Assembly: GCA_964595365.1 (NCBI GenBank) | Contig: CAZQQC010000001.1 | Location: 1 to 64,000, forward strand | Reading direction: 5' to 3' | Length of the DNA: 64,000 nt | From: Fen-1258 sp964595365 | GTDB taxonomy: Bacteria; Bacteroidota; Ignavibacteria; Ignavibacteriales; Melioribacteraceae | Part shown: positions 24,533-33,037 of the stretch, in pieces | How positions within the stretch are numbered: the first letter of the stretch is position 1 | Layout of the letters: each line of letters opens with the position of its first letter | The notes under the pieces: model-generated | What the model was told of the DNA's origin: nothing | Database searches by the model: none | Seen by the model: only the letters and a program-made list of their open reading frames with translations | Translations under genes and position numbers: made by a program

Positions 24533-25003
24533 TCATTTTACTTTGAAATTATGCTTCAGCAAATTCTCTTTTGCTTTTTCTAACGTTACTTCTTGCAGTT
24601 TCATTCCGCATTTTGGATCTTTTCCCTGTTGATCGGATAGAACATTAAAATCCATCTGGCACTGATAAACTTTTCCATCTTTGTTTTCATCAATGGCTTT
24701 GAGGTCAATTTCACCTGTTCGAATTACCGAAGAATCAAGCGCGGCAGGCATTTCATGTTTCATGCCCTTCATTCCTTTCATGTCCATCATCATATGATGA
24801 CTTGAATCTTTCATCATTTTCATGTCTTGCATTTTATGTGAAGCCGATGAATCGTGCTTCATTTCATTCATAGTTTGATGGCCATGCTTCATCGGTTTAT
24901 TGCCCGCTTTAGTCGTATCGGGTTTTTCTTGAGCCAATGTTGAAGCGCCGTATAGAAATACTATCGTTATCAATACATTCCCCATATATTTTAACGTTTT
25001 CAT
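24533..25003 (-). CDS. Met/His-rich metal-binding secreted protein with shared C-terminal module
   Basis: The 156-residue product has a signal peptide cleaved after STLAQ and then a Met/His/Lys-rich stretch (HKMQDMKMMKDSSHHMMMDMK within about 35-90). The C-terminal module repeats that of the neighbours: IDENKDGKV (EF-hand-like), then a short spacer and DPKCGMKLQEVTLEKAKENL. Met/His-rich segments of this type bind Cu(I)/Ag(I). The gene lies 40 bases downstream of cusA in the same operon, so it could be a periplasmic carrier equivalent to CusF, though the fold differs. The high Met content is seen directly; metal binding is inferred. Confidence 0.82.
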   Translation of the reverse strand: MKTLKYMGNVLITIVFLYGASTLAQEKPDTTKAGNKPMKHGHQTMNEMKHDSSASHKMQDMKMMKDSSHHMMMDMKGMKGMKHEMPAALDSSVIRTGEIDLKAIDENKDGKVYQCQMDFNVLSDQQGKDPKCGMKLQEVTLEKAKENLLKHNFKVK

Positions 25004-25043
25004 TTTTTACTCCTGTTTGTTGGTTAATATTTCATACATTGAG

Positions 25044-28000
25044 TTATGATTCTAGAACTCTTCCTTCCGCTTTAGCTTCTTTTTTCATTTCCCAGGATCT
25101 CCACAAATAGTAAATAACCGGATAGACAGCCAATTCCATCAGCACAGATGTTACAACACCGCCCACCATAGGTGCAGCTATTCGTTTCATCACATCGGCA
25201 CCGGTACCTGTACTCCACATAATTGGAAGAAGACCAGCAACGATTACAGAAGCAGTCATAATCTTTGGACGTACACGTTTTACAGCTCCGTGATGAATAG
25301 CTTCTTTTAAATCTTTCAGAGTGCGCAATAGTCCTTTATCTTTCCATTCCTTTAAAGCGACATCCAGATAGAGAAGCATAACAACCCCCGTCTCTGCATC
25401 AAGACCGGCAAGTGCAATTATACCAACCCAAACTGCAATGCTTGTATTGTATCCAAGTATATAAAGGAACCAGAATACGCCAACCATAGAGAAAGGTACT
25501 GCAAGAAAAACTATTGAAACTTTTATTAGTGAACGTGTATTTAGATATATAATGACAAAGATGATGAATATAGTCATCGGGATTACATACATCAATCTTT
25601 CCTGTGCACGCTGCATATATTCATATTGACCGCTCCAAATTATATTGTAACCTGGAGGCAGTTTAACATTCTCAGCCAAAATTCTCTGTGCATTTTTTAC
25701 ATAAGTTCCTACATCAATATTTTTTATATCAACATAAACCCAGGCATTAGGTCTTGTATCTTCACTGCGAACAACCATTGGCCCTTTTTTGGTTTCAAAT
25801 TTTGTAATTTGTCCTATAGGTATTTGTTCACCGGTTGGTGTCGAAATTAGAACGCGCTTTAATGCTTCTATATTATCCCGCAGCTCACGGCTGTATCTTA
25901 GGTTTACAGTATAACGTTCAAGTCCCTCAACAGTATTTGTTACGCTCATTCCGCCCATAGCAGTTTGAATGACTTTTTGAACGTCTTCAATTAACAATCC
26001 GTAGCGCGCAGCTTCTTTTCTATCAATAGAAATGTCGAAATAATTTCCGCCCATAGCTCTTTCTGCAAATGCGCTTAGAGTTCCGGGGACAGTACGTATA
26101 ACGGTTTCAACTTCTTTTCCTATTTCTTGAAGCGTCTGCAAATCGGGCCCGGATATTTTAATGCCTACAGGAGTTTTTATTCCTGTACTTAGCATATCGG
26201 TTCTTGTTTTAATTGGCATAGTCCAGGCATTTGTAACACCCGGGAATTGAATGGCACGATCCATCTCATCAATAAGTTTTTGAGTTGTCATTCCTGGCCG
26301 CCACTGGCTCTCGGGTTTTAACATTATTGTCGTTTCAACCATATCAAGGCCTGCTGGATCTGTAGCCGATTCTGCCCGTCCTATTTTACCGAGAACGTGG
26401 TGCACTTCGGGAAAACTGCGAATTATTTTATCGCTCTGCTGAAGTATTTCACGTGCTTTATTAATTGACATCCCAGGCAAAGCTGTAGGCATATAAAGCA
26501 AATCGCCTTCGTACAATGGCGGCATAAATTCCGAGCCAAGCTTGCTATAGGGTATATAGGTTATTGCCAAAAGTACTAAAGCTGCGGCTAAAACAAACAT
26601 TCTGTATTTGATTGCAAAATCAACTACGGGATGATATACTTTTATTAAAAATCTGTTTATAGGATTTCTTTCTTCAGGCAGAATTTTGCCTCGAATCCAA
26701 TAACCCATTAAGATCGGAACAATAGTAATCGATAAGATTGCAGCAGCAGCCATCGAGTATGTTTTTGTAAACGCTAATGGCTTGAACAATCTTCCTTCCT
26801 GCGCTTCTAGTGTAAATACAGGAATAAATGAAACTGTTATAACGAGGAGCGAATAATAAAGAGAAGGACCGACTTCTTTTGCTGCCTCGGTTATAAGCGC
26901 CCATCTTTCTTTTCGTTGTTCCGGAGGTTTTAGATTATCATGCTCGATATGTTTGTGAGCATTTTCAATCATAATGATTGCCGCGTCAACCATTGCACCT
27001 ATTGCAATAGCTATTCCGCTTAGAGACATTATGTTTGCATTTATTCCCTGCCACCTCATTACGATGAACGAAATGAGAATAGCTGTAGGCAAAGTGAATA
27101 TTGCAACAAATGCACTGCGTGCGTGAAGAAGGAATAGAATACATATCAAAGCAACAATTATAATTTCTTCTATCAACTTATCTTTAAGAGTATCAATTGC
27201 TCTTTCAATCAACGATGATCTGTCGTAAGCAGTAGTTATTTTTACATCGGGAGGGAGGCCCTGTTTAAGAATTTCTAATTCCTTTTTAACATCCTCTATC
27301 ACGCTAAGAGCATTTTGTCCGTACCTCATCACAATTATACCTGTAACAACCTGCCCCTCTCCCTCTGCTTCGGTTAACCCTCTTCTCATTAAAGGACCGA
27401 GGGTAACATCTGCAATGTCTCTAATATAAACCGGCGTGTTTGTTATAGGATTGATCATTACAGGAATATTTTTTACATCTTCAACTGACTTGATATATCC
27501 GAGTCCGCGAATCATAAATTCCATTTCACCCATCTCTATAACTTCCCCGCCTACGTCGTTATTCGACTTTGAAATTGCCATCTCAACCATATTGATAGGG
27601 ACTTTATATGCAAGGAGTTTTGCCGGGTCAACAGTTACCTGATACTGCTTGACATAACCACCAATGCTTGCAACTTCAGCAACACCTTGAACCGCAGTAA
27701 GCCCATATTTCAAATACCAATCCTGGTATGATCTCAATTCCTGCAGCGATCTTTTGTCACTTGTGAGAGTGTATTCGAAGACCCAGCCCACACCCGTTGC
27801 ATCGGGTCCTAACGTAGGAATAATTTTAGGGGGAAGACGTTTTTGTGCATAGTTTAAGTATTCCAGCACTCTGCTTCTTGCCCAGTAAATATCCGTTCCA
27901 TCTTCAAAGATTACATAAACAAGCGAGAAGCCGAAGAATGAATAACCACGAACAACCTTAGATTTTGGAACAGCTACCATGGCAGTAGTCAACGGATAAG

Positions 28001-28196
28001 TTACCTGATCCTCTACAATTCTTGGTGATTGGCCGGGGAACTCGGTATAAATAATTACTTGAACATCGCTCAAATCCGGAATTGCATCAACCGGTGTACT
28101 CAACATAGAAAAGAGCCCTAAACCAATAAGGAACAGTGTTGCAAGTATTACAAGAAATTTGTTTCGTATAGAAAACTCAATTACCTTCTCTAACAT
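25044..28196 (-). CDS. cusA: Heavy-metal RND efflux transporter (CusA/CzcA type)
   Basis: The 1050-residue inner-membrane proton antiporter has twelve predicted helices. HME-RND signatures are visible: PDLSDVQVIIYTEFPGQSP at the N-terminus, GAMVDAAIIMIENAHK in the membrane core (acidic residue for proton relay), KTRTDMLSTGIKTPVGIKI (the Met-bearing CusA-type periplasmic site) and ALAGLDAETGVVML. It pumps monovalent copper/silver or similar cations from the periplasm through the trimeric pump to the outside. It follows the adaptor gene (66 bases) and precedes the Met/His-rich gene. The Met-type motif points to the CusA subgroup rather than CzcA, but the cation is inferred. Confidence 0.95.
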   Translation of the reverse strand: MLEKVIEFSIRNKFLVILATLFLIGLGLFSMLSTPVDAIPDLSDVQVIIYTEFPGQSPRIVEDQVTYPLTTAMVAVPKSKVVRGYSFFGFSLVYVIFEDGTDIYWARSRVLEYLNYAQKRLPPKIIPTLGPDATGVGWVFEYTLTSDKRSLQELRSYQDWYLKYGLTAVQGVAEVASIGGYVKQYQVTVDPAKLLAYKVPINMVEMAISKSNNDVGGEVIEMGEMEFMIRGLGYIKSVEDVKNIPVMINPITNTPVYIRDIADVTLGPLMRRGLTEAEGEGQVVTGIIVMRYGQNALSVIEDVKKELEILKQGLPPDVKITTAYDRSSLIERAIDTLKDKLIEEIIIVALICILFLLHARSAFVAIFTLPTAILISFIVMRWQGINANIMSLSGIAIAIGAMVDAAIIMIENAHKHIEHDNLKPPEQRKERWALITEAAKEVGPSLYYSLLVITVSFIPVFTLEAQEGRLFKPLAFTKTYSMAAAAILSITIVPILMGYWIRGKILPEERNPINRFLIKVYHPVVDFAIKYRMFVLAAALVLLAITYIPYSKLGSEFMPPLYEGDLLYMPTALPGMSINKAREILQQSDKIIRSFPEVHHVLGKIGRAESATDPAGLDMVETTIMLKPESQWRPGMTTQKLIDEMDRAIQFPGVTNAWTMPIKTRTDMLSTGIKTPVGIKISGPDLQTLQEIGKEVETVIRTVPGTLSAFAERAMGGNYFDISIDRKEAARYGLLIEDVQKVIQTAMGGMSVTNTVEGLERYTVNLRYSRELRDNIEALKRVLISTPTGEQIPIGQITKFETKKGPMVVRSEDTRPNAWVYVDIKNIDVGTYVKNAQRILAENVKLPPGYNIIWSGQYEYMQRAQERLMYVIPMTIFIIFVIIYLNTRSLIKVSIVFLAVPFSMVGVFWFLYILGYNTSIAVWVGIIALAGLDAETGVVMLLYLDVALKEWKDKGLLRTLKDLKEAIHHGAVKRVRPKIMTASVIVAGLLPIMWSTGTGADVMKRIAAPMVGGVVTSVLMELAVYPVIYYLWRSWEMKKEAKAEGRVLES

Positions 28197-28262
28197 TTTT
28201 TCTCCGCTATAAATTCTTCAAGTAGAAATTTGATTCATCAAATTCCTACAAAGGTTATTGTC

Positions 28263-30089
28263 TTATTTAACTTTGAATTTGTGATCAATCAGATTTTTCT
28301 TCGCTTCTTCAAGAGAAACTTCTTTTAATTTCATACCGCAGTCCGGAATCGGGCATGTTCCCGGTTCATCTGAAATTACATTCCAATGCATCATATCCTG
28401 GAAGACCTTTCCATCTTTGTTCTTATCAATCGATTTTAAATCGATCACACCTTTTCTGATTAAAGGAGAATTTTCTTCATGACCGGAATGTGATTTATTT
28501 TCATCCATATCTTTCATTCCTTCATGATTCATTTGTTCTTCTCCTTTCATCTGTTCGCTACTCATTTTTTCATGATCCATCTTCTTTTCACTCTTTTTCT
28601 CCTCCTCCATCTTCATATCCTTCATTTGATCTTGATTCATTTTACTATGATCCATTTCTTTAAGCTCTTCACCTTGCATATTTTTATGAGATTCATCCAT
28701 CTGCTTGCCAGCCTTGCTGCCTGCACTCATATTCATGCCTGCATGTCCTTTCATCAAATTAACAGCAGCTTTAAGATTACTTTCAGAATCAATCAAGAAT
28801 TGAGATGATGTAACTATTTTTTCTCCCTCTTTAACCCCTTCCAGAATTTGAACATAACCAGAAGCATTAACGCCGGTCTTTACTTCACGGGGATCAAAGT
28901 AACCGCCACCAAGTGATATAACTGCTATTATCCTTTCACCCGATCTGATTAGAGATTGTTCGGGCACTGCAACTGCATTAAAAGTAATCGGAGATTTTAT
29001 TTCAACATTTGCAAACATTCCCGGTTTGAAATCATAGCTTGCAGTGTTCCTTACTTCTGCTCTTACCTTTATTGTTTTAGATTCAGCATTCAAGAAAGGA
29101 TAGATGTAAGTAACGCGTCCTTTATAAGATTTGCCCGGCAGATAAGAAAGATTCAGGTCAATTTCCTGCCCGATCTTTATCCACGGCACCTCATATTGAT
29201 AAACATCTGCAATTACCCAAACATTAGAGAGGTCGGCAATTTTGTAGAGTGTCATTCCAGACATTATGTTCTGCCCTTGCAGTACCATTTTATCCGTCAC
29301 TATTCCATTCACAGGCGAATAGATAGTCATAGTTTTTTTAGGTGTTCCTCTTTGCTCTAATTCGGCTATCTCTTTTTCCGAAATATCCCAATACAGCAAT
29401 CTTCTCTTTGCACTTTCGATTAAATCATCAGAGCCTCTTTGAGCTTCAGGCAAACTGCTGGCTAATAATTTTTTCTGGTATTTTATTGCCTGCAAATATT
29501 CTTCCTGCGTACTTACCAATTCGGGGCTGTATACCTCCAGTAGCGGCTGCCCTTTTTGAACGTACTTACCTGTATAATCAACGTGCAGCTTTTCGATCCA
29601 GCCCATAATTTTTGTGTTAATGTTATAAACCTTCGTCTCATCATATTCAACTTTACCCACAGTTCTAATTGTCTTTTCCAGCATTCTTTTTTGTACAGTT
29701 TCGATTTTTACGCCTGTATTCTGAACTGAAACCGGATCAATCTTAATCCCTTTATTATCTTCATCACCTTCATAGACCGGAACCATCTCCATTCCACAGT
29801 CCGGAGCTTTACCGGGTTTATCGGAAGTAATCCATGGATGCATCGGATCTTTGTAATAAGCAATTTTCTTTTCTCCGCTTTTCCCTTCTTCATAAACCGG
29901 AACGAAATCCATTCCATCCGGTGCCTTCTTTGGTGCTGGCGATGTTTCTTGCGGGTTCATCGGATTTCTGTAAAAAAGAATTTTTCTCTCTTTGCTTTTC
30001 ACTGCATTACCGCCCGATTTAAATATTAACCAGCCTGCTGTTAATCCTATTACTAAAAAAATAATTCCTGTTACTAAAGTCTTTCTCAT
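28263..30089 (-). CDS. cusB: CusB-type membrane fusion adaptor with metal-binding extensions
   Basis: The 608-residue protein has one membrane segment, then two heavy-metal-binding motifs (YRNPMNPQETS...GMDFVPVYEE; YKDPMHPWITSDKPGKAPDCGMEMVPVYEG) before a standard membrane-fusion adaptor (about 110-430). A Met/His/Lys-rich linker (about 445-545) follows, then a C-terminal module IDKNKDGKV...MHWNVISDEPGTCPIPDCGMKLKEV shared with the proteins at 21964 and 24533. The linker resembles that of the 24533 protein. The adaptor joins CusA to the outer-membrane channel and delivers metal. The fused extra metal sites make it longer than typical CusB proteins. Confidence 0.93.
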   Translation of the reverse strand: MRKTLVTGIIFLVIGLTAGWLIFKSGGNAVKSKERKILFYRNPMNPQETSPAPKKAPDGMDFVPVYEEGKSGEKKIAYYKDPMHPWITSDKPGKAPDCGMEMVPVYEGDEDNKGIKIDPVSVQNTGVKIETVQKRMLEKTIRTVGKVEYDETKVYNINTKIMGWIEKLHVDYTGKYVQKGQPLLEVYSPELVSTQEEYLQAIKYQKKLLASSLPEAQRGSDDLIESAKRRLLYWDISEKEIAELEQRGTPKKTMTIYSPVNGIVTDKMVLQGQNIMSGMTLYKIADLSNVWVIADVYQYEVPWIKIGQEIDLNLSYLPGKSYKGRVTYIYPFLNAESKTIKVRAEVRNTASYDFKPGMFANVEIKSPITFNAVAVPEQSLIRSGERIIAVISLGGGYFDPREVKTGVNASGYVQILEGVKEGEKIVTSSQFLIDSESNLKAAVNLMKGHAGMNMSAGSKAGKQMDESHKNMQGEELKEMDHSKMNQDQMKDMKMEEEKKSEKKMDHEKMSSEQMKGEEQMNHEGMKDMDENKSHSGHEENSPLIRKGVIDLKSIDKNKDGKVFQDMMHWNVISDEPGTCPIPDCGMKLKEVSLEEAKKNLIDHKFKVK

Positions 30090-30110
30090 TATTTAACTCC
30101 TAAGTTCTAT

Positions 30111-31385
30111 TTACTTAATTTCGTTTATAATTTGTTCAACACTTAAACCCAATGCTTGCTCAAGCTCTGCCTGACTAGACATAAAATTCATAACCGACAT
30201 ATAATAATCTAACTTTGCCGAAAGAAGCACTCTGTACGCGTCAATCAACATTAAGAATTCTGTTTTGCCTGTTTTGTAAGCTGCGGTTGTAGCCTGTAAA
30301 GTCTGTTCAGCCTGAGGAATAACGGTATTTAGATATAACTCAACCAAATTTCTGTTAGATTCAATCTTTGCAATTACATTCTGAACTTCATAAGAAACCA
30401 TATTTTTCATATTGTTATACCGCTCTTGTGTCGACTGTATATTAATCTCATTCTCCTGAACTTTAGCAGTATACCTTCCGGAAGACCAAGGCGCTAAAGG
30501 AATGTTAACTCCAACCATTGCAGACCAGAAATCATTAGATGTACCCGGCATGTTTTTATAAGCCAGTCTTCCCATTATATCAGGATAGTATTCAAGTTTC
30601 GACGCAACTAACTCGTATTTATACATATCCACATTAAACTTCATTGCTTTCAACTCAAATCTTGAGTTATAAGCAAGACCGGCTAATTCTTCAAAATTCC
30701 ATTTAGGAACGTTTTTATAAATTTCGCCAACTTTACCCACTGGTAAATTTACGGGTCTGTAAAGAAGAGAATTAAACATTGCTTCAACCGAGATTTTTTC
30801 TTTATGAAGGTTAATACCCTCATTTATTAATGTAGATAACTCGGTTTGAGCACGTATAATGTCGGGCTGCTTTCCCATACCTACTTCGTACTGCTGTTCA
30901 GCAATTCGGATAAAATTTCTAAGCAGGTCCTGATTTTCTTCGTTCAAATCAATCTTTTTCTGAACAAGATATAGCTCATAATACCCTACTTTAACTTTTC
31001 TGATTATTTCTTTTTCTAACGCTTTGAACTGAGCATCGTACATACTTGCATTATTCTCTGCTACGTTTCCCATTGCAGATAACTTTCCCGGGAAAGGGAA
31101 CATCTGCTGAATAAAATAATCTGTCTCCGTTCCATTTTTTATCGGATTTGGAAAAGAGCTTATTGGAGTTTGAAAAAATTCGATACCGACCTGAGGTGCC
31201 TCCCACGAAGTAACCTGATTTACTTTCTGACGCTGTGCCAAAGCATACTGCTTCGCTGCCTTTAGCTGAGGGTTATTTTGAAGCGCTTCTAAAACCAAAC
31301 TATCGAGGTAAGTTTTTTGAGATTGTGCATTTGATGTTCCCAACAATGCAAGTGCAATGAGAACATATTTAGTAATTTTTTTCAT
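30111..31385 (-). CDS. cusC: Outer-membrane efflux channel (TolC/CusC type)
   Basis: The 424-residue product has a signal peptide (cleavage after SNAQ) and the duplicated helical-barrel repeat of outer-membrane efflux proteins: long helices with AQTELSTLINEGINLHKEKIS and an internal repeat ending LMLIDAYRVLLSAKLDYY. It lies 21 bases before the cusB gene. AAGG lies 7 bases before ATG 31385. It forms the outer channel of the three-part pump. A lipobox is absent, so it is not lipid-anchored like E. coli CusC. Confidence 0.92.
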   Translation of the reverse strand: MKKITKYVLIALALLGTSNAQSQKTYLDSLVLEALQNNPQLKAAKQYALAQRQKVNQVTSWEAPQVGIEFFQTPISSFPNPIKNGTETDYFIQQMFPFPGKLSAMGNVAENNASMYDAQFKALEKEIIRKVKVGYYELYLVQKKIDLNEENQDLLRNFIRIAEQQYEVGMGKQPDIIRAQTELSTLINEGINLHKEKISVEAMFNSLLYRPVNLPVGKVGEIYKNVPKWNFEELAGLAYNSRFELKAMKFNVDMYKYELVASKLEYYPDIMGRLAYKNMPGTSNDFWSAMVGVNIPLAPWSSGRYTAKVQENEINIQSTQERYNNMKNMVSYEVQNVIAKIESNRNLVELYLNTVIPQAEQTLQATTAAYKTGKTEFLMLIDAYRVLLSAKLDYYMSVMNFMSSQAELEQALGLSVEQIINEIK

Positions 31386-31407
31386 AGAGTGCCTTGAATG
31401 TGAGTCC

Positions 31408-31521
31408 TTATTTTTTATTGAACAAATTTACGAATAACTTTGCCATTAGTAATAGAAGCAGAAGATAAGCCAGCATCCATATTAATCCATTTTCAGACAT
31501 TTCATCATTCTTAATTTTCAT
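31408..31521 (-). CDS. Small single-pass membrane protein upstream of efflux pump
   Basis: From ATG 31521 the product is 37 residues: a short hydrophilic start (MKIKNDEMSENG), one strong membrane helix (LIWMLAYLLLLLLMAKLFVNLF) and NKK. An in-frame upstream ATG at 31605 would give 65 residues with a basic/His segment (QVHHWHENFFKG), but a candidate sigma-54 site lies inside that extension, which favours the shorter form. It ends 22 bases before cusC. Tiny membrane proteins that accompany RND pumps (such as AcrZ) modulate pump activity, but this one has no recognised family. It could also be untranslated leader. Confidence 0.5.
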   Translation of the reverse strand: MKIKNDEMSENGLIWMLAYLLLLLLMAKLFVNLFNKK

Positions 31522-31530
31522 ACCCTTAAA

Positions 31531-31547
31531 GAAATTTTCGTGCCAAT
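31531..31547 (-). promoter_or_regulatory. Candidate sigma-54 promoter of the efflux operon
   Basis: Read on the minus strand: ATTGGCACGAAAATTTC. The -24 part TTGGCACG is a perfect match. At the -12 position the sequence is TC instead of GC, with correct spacing, so one core base deviates. It lies directly after a NtrC-type regulator gene and before the efflux genes. The predicted start near 31519 is close to the short ATG, which weakens that reading frame. Confidence 0.4.
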
Positions 31548-31621
31548 GATGCACCTGCTTTTTTGACTTTGAAATGACTATTGAAAAGCCAAAAAAACAA
31601 ATCATTTTAAAATTTTTAAAG

Positions 31622-31643
31622 ATTCTTAAAGTTCTTTAAAGAA
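31622..31643 (-). promoter_or_regulatory. Palindromic enhancer candidate
   Basis: A perfect 12-base palindrome TTCTTTAAAGAA (31632-31643) is followed on the minus strand by CTTTAAGAATC, a near-repeat of the half site. It is about 90 bases upstream of the candidate -24 element, a typical position for binding of a NtrC-family regulator. The A+T-rich context makes chance likely enough to keep confidence low. Confidence 0.35.
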
Positions 31644-31684
31644 AAAATCGACTATAAAATAATGTTGTAGATCGGCTTACAATT

Positions 31685-33034
31685 TTATTCATTCTTTTCT
31701 AGATGATAGGATTCAATTTTACTGTAAAGTGTAGGAAGGGATATTTTTAATATTCCGGCGGCTTTCGGTTTATTCCAATTTGTTTCATCAAGAATATATT
31801 TTATGTGCTGTTTTTCTACTTCCACAAGGCTCATTTTAGCAGGCTGGTAATCAGTGCCCGGCAACTCCGAATTTCTGATTAGTATATTTTCCTTGAGTAG
31901 AACATCTCCGTTTGTCAAAACAACTGCCTGCATTAAAGTGTTTTCCAGTTCTCTAACATTTCCAATCCAATTGTAATCCTTCAAATATTCCATCACCTCT
32001 TCCGGAACTTTGTTTACGCTTTTGTGCAGGTCTGTATTTATTTTATTCAACAAATAAGTTACAAGAAGAGGAATATCTTCCTTCCTATCCCTCAGCGGCG
32101 GAAGCTCGACGTTCACAACCTTCAATCTGAAATACAAGTCTTCTCTAAATTTACCTTGTTTTACCAGCGCGGTTAAATCTTTATTTGTCGCTGTGATAAT
32201 TCTTGCCTTCATTGGAATTATGGTTTCACCGCCAACTCTTTCAAATTCTTTTTCTTGCAAAACCCGTAGCAGCTTTACTTGAAGATTGGGCGACATTTCC
32301 GAAATTTCATCAAGAAAAATTGTTCCTTCTCCGGCAAGCTCAAACTTTCCTTTTTTCATTCTATCGGCGCCGGTAAACGCGCCTTTCTCGTGTCCAAATA
32401 ATTCACTTTCCAATAACGTTTCGGTAATAGCAGTGCAATTAACAGCAATAAAAGGTTCATCTTTTGTAATTCCGTTGAAATGAATTGCTCTTGCAACTAA
32501 TTCCTTTCCGGTCCCGCTTTCACCTTGAATTAGAATAGTAACTCTGTTAGTAGTAACCTGCCCGATTTTTTTATAGACTTCCCTCATTGATTGAGATTTG
32601 CCAATCAAAACATTATCCAGCCGGAATGTCTCTGTCTTTTCATTTGAGATAATCTCGATTCTTTCGCTTAGCCTATTATATTCAAGCGCACGGTTTATGG
32701 AAACTTTGAGCCGTTCAATCTCTATCGGTTTTTCTATAAAGTCGTATGCACCTTTTTGCATCGCCTCAACGGTTGTTACCATATCATCATGTGCGGTAAT
32801 AATAATAACTCTAGTTCTTAGTGCAAGTTTGTCCAGCTCCGATAATAATTCTAAACCTGTCATTTCCGGCATTTTTACATCGGAAATAATTAAGTCGGGA
32901 TTTTCCTTCTTAACAATATTTAGCCCTTCCATTCCGTTTCCGGCAGAAAAAACTTTGTAATTTTGCCGCGATAAATAACCCGCTAAAGTTTTTCGTATAG
33001 AATCGTCGTCGTCAATTACTAATATTTTTTCCAT
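31685..33034 (-). CDS. NtrC-family sigma-54 response regulator
   Basis: The 449-residue protein has a receiver domain (phospho-acceptor Asp52 in LIISDVKMP; K102 in the EKP motif), a full AAA+ domain (Walker A GESGTGKE at 171-178; canonical GAFTGA at 218-223; Walker B GEGTIFLDEISE) and a C-terminal helix-turn-helix (KAAGILKISLPTLYSKI). It activates RNA polymerase-sigma-54 by ATP hydrolysis when phosphorylated. The kinase gene lies 3 bases upstream. Its closest analogues are ZraR/HydG and AtoC. Control of the downstream efflux operon is inferred from position and the candidate -24/-12 site. Confidence 0.95.
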   Translation of the reverse strand: MEKILVIDDDDSIRKTLAGYLSRQNYKVFSAGNGMEGLNIVKKENPDLIISDVKMPEMTGLELLSELDKLALRTRVIIITAHDDMVTTVEAMQKGAYDFIEKPIEIERLKVSINRALEYNRLSERIEIISNEKTETFRLDNVLIGKSQSMREVYKKIGQVTTNRVTILIQGESGTGKELVARAIHFNGITKDEPFIAVNCTAITETLLESELFGHEKGAFTGADRMKKGKFELAGEGTIFLDEISEMSPNLQVKLLRVLQEKEFERVGGETIIPMKARIITATNKDLTALVKQGKFREDLYFRLKVVNVELPPLRDRKEDIPLLVTYLLNKINTDLHKSVNKVPEEVMEYLKDYNWIGNVRELENTLMQAVVLTNGDVLLKENILIRNSELPGTDYQPAKMSLVEVEKQHIKYILDETNWNKPKAAGILKISLPTLYSKIESYHLEKNE

Positions 33035-33037
33035 TGT

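Noticed and set aside
28524..29608. Several plus-strand frames opposite cusB
   Set aside because: They are the complement of the Met/His/Lys-rich linker and adaptor sequence. No ribosome sites or family motifs.
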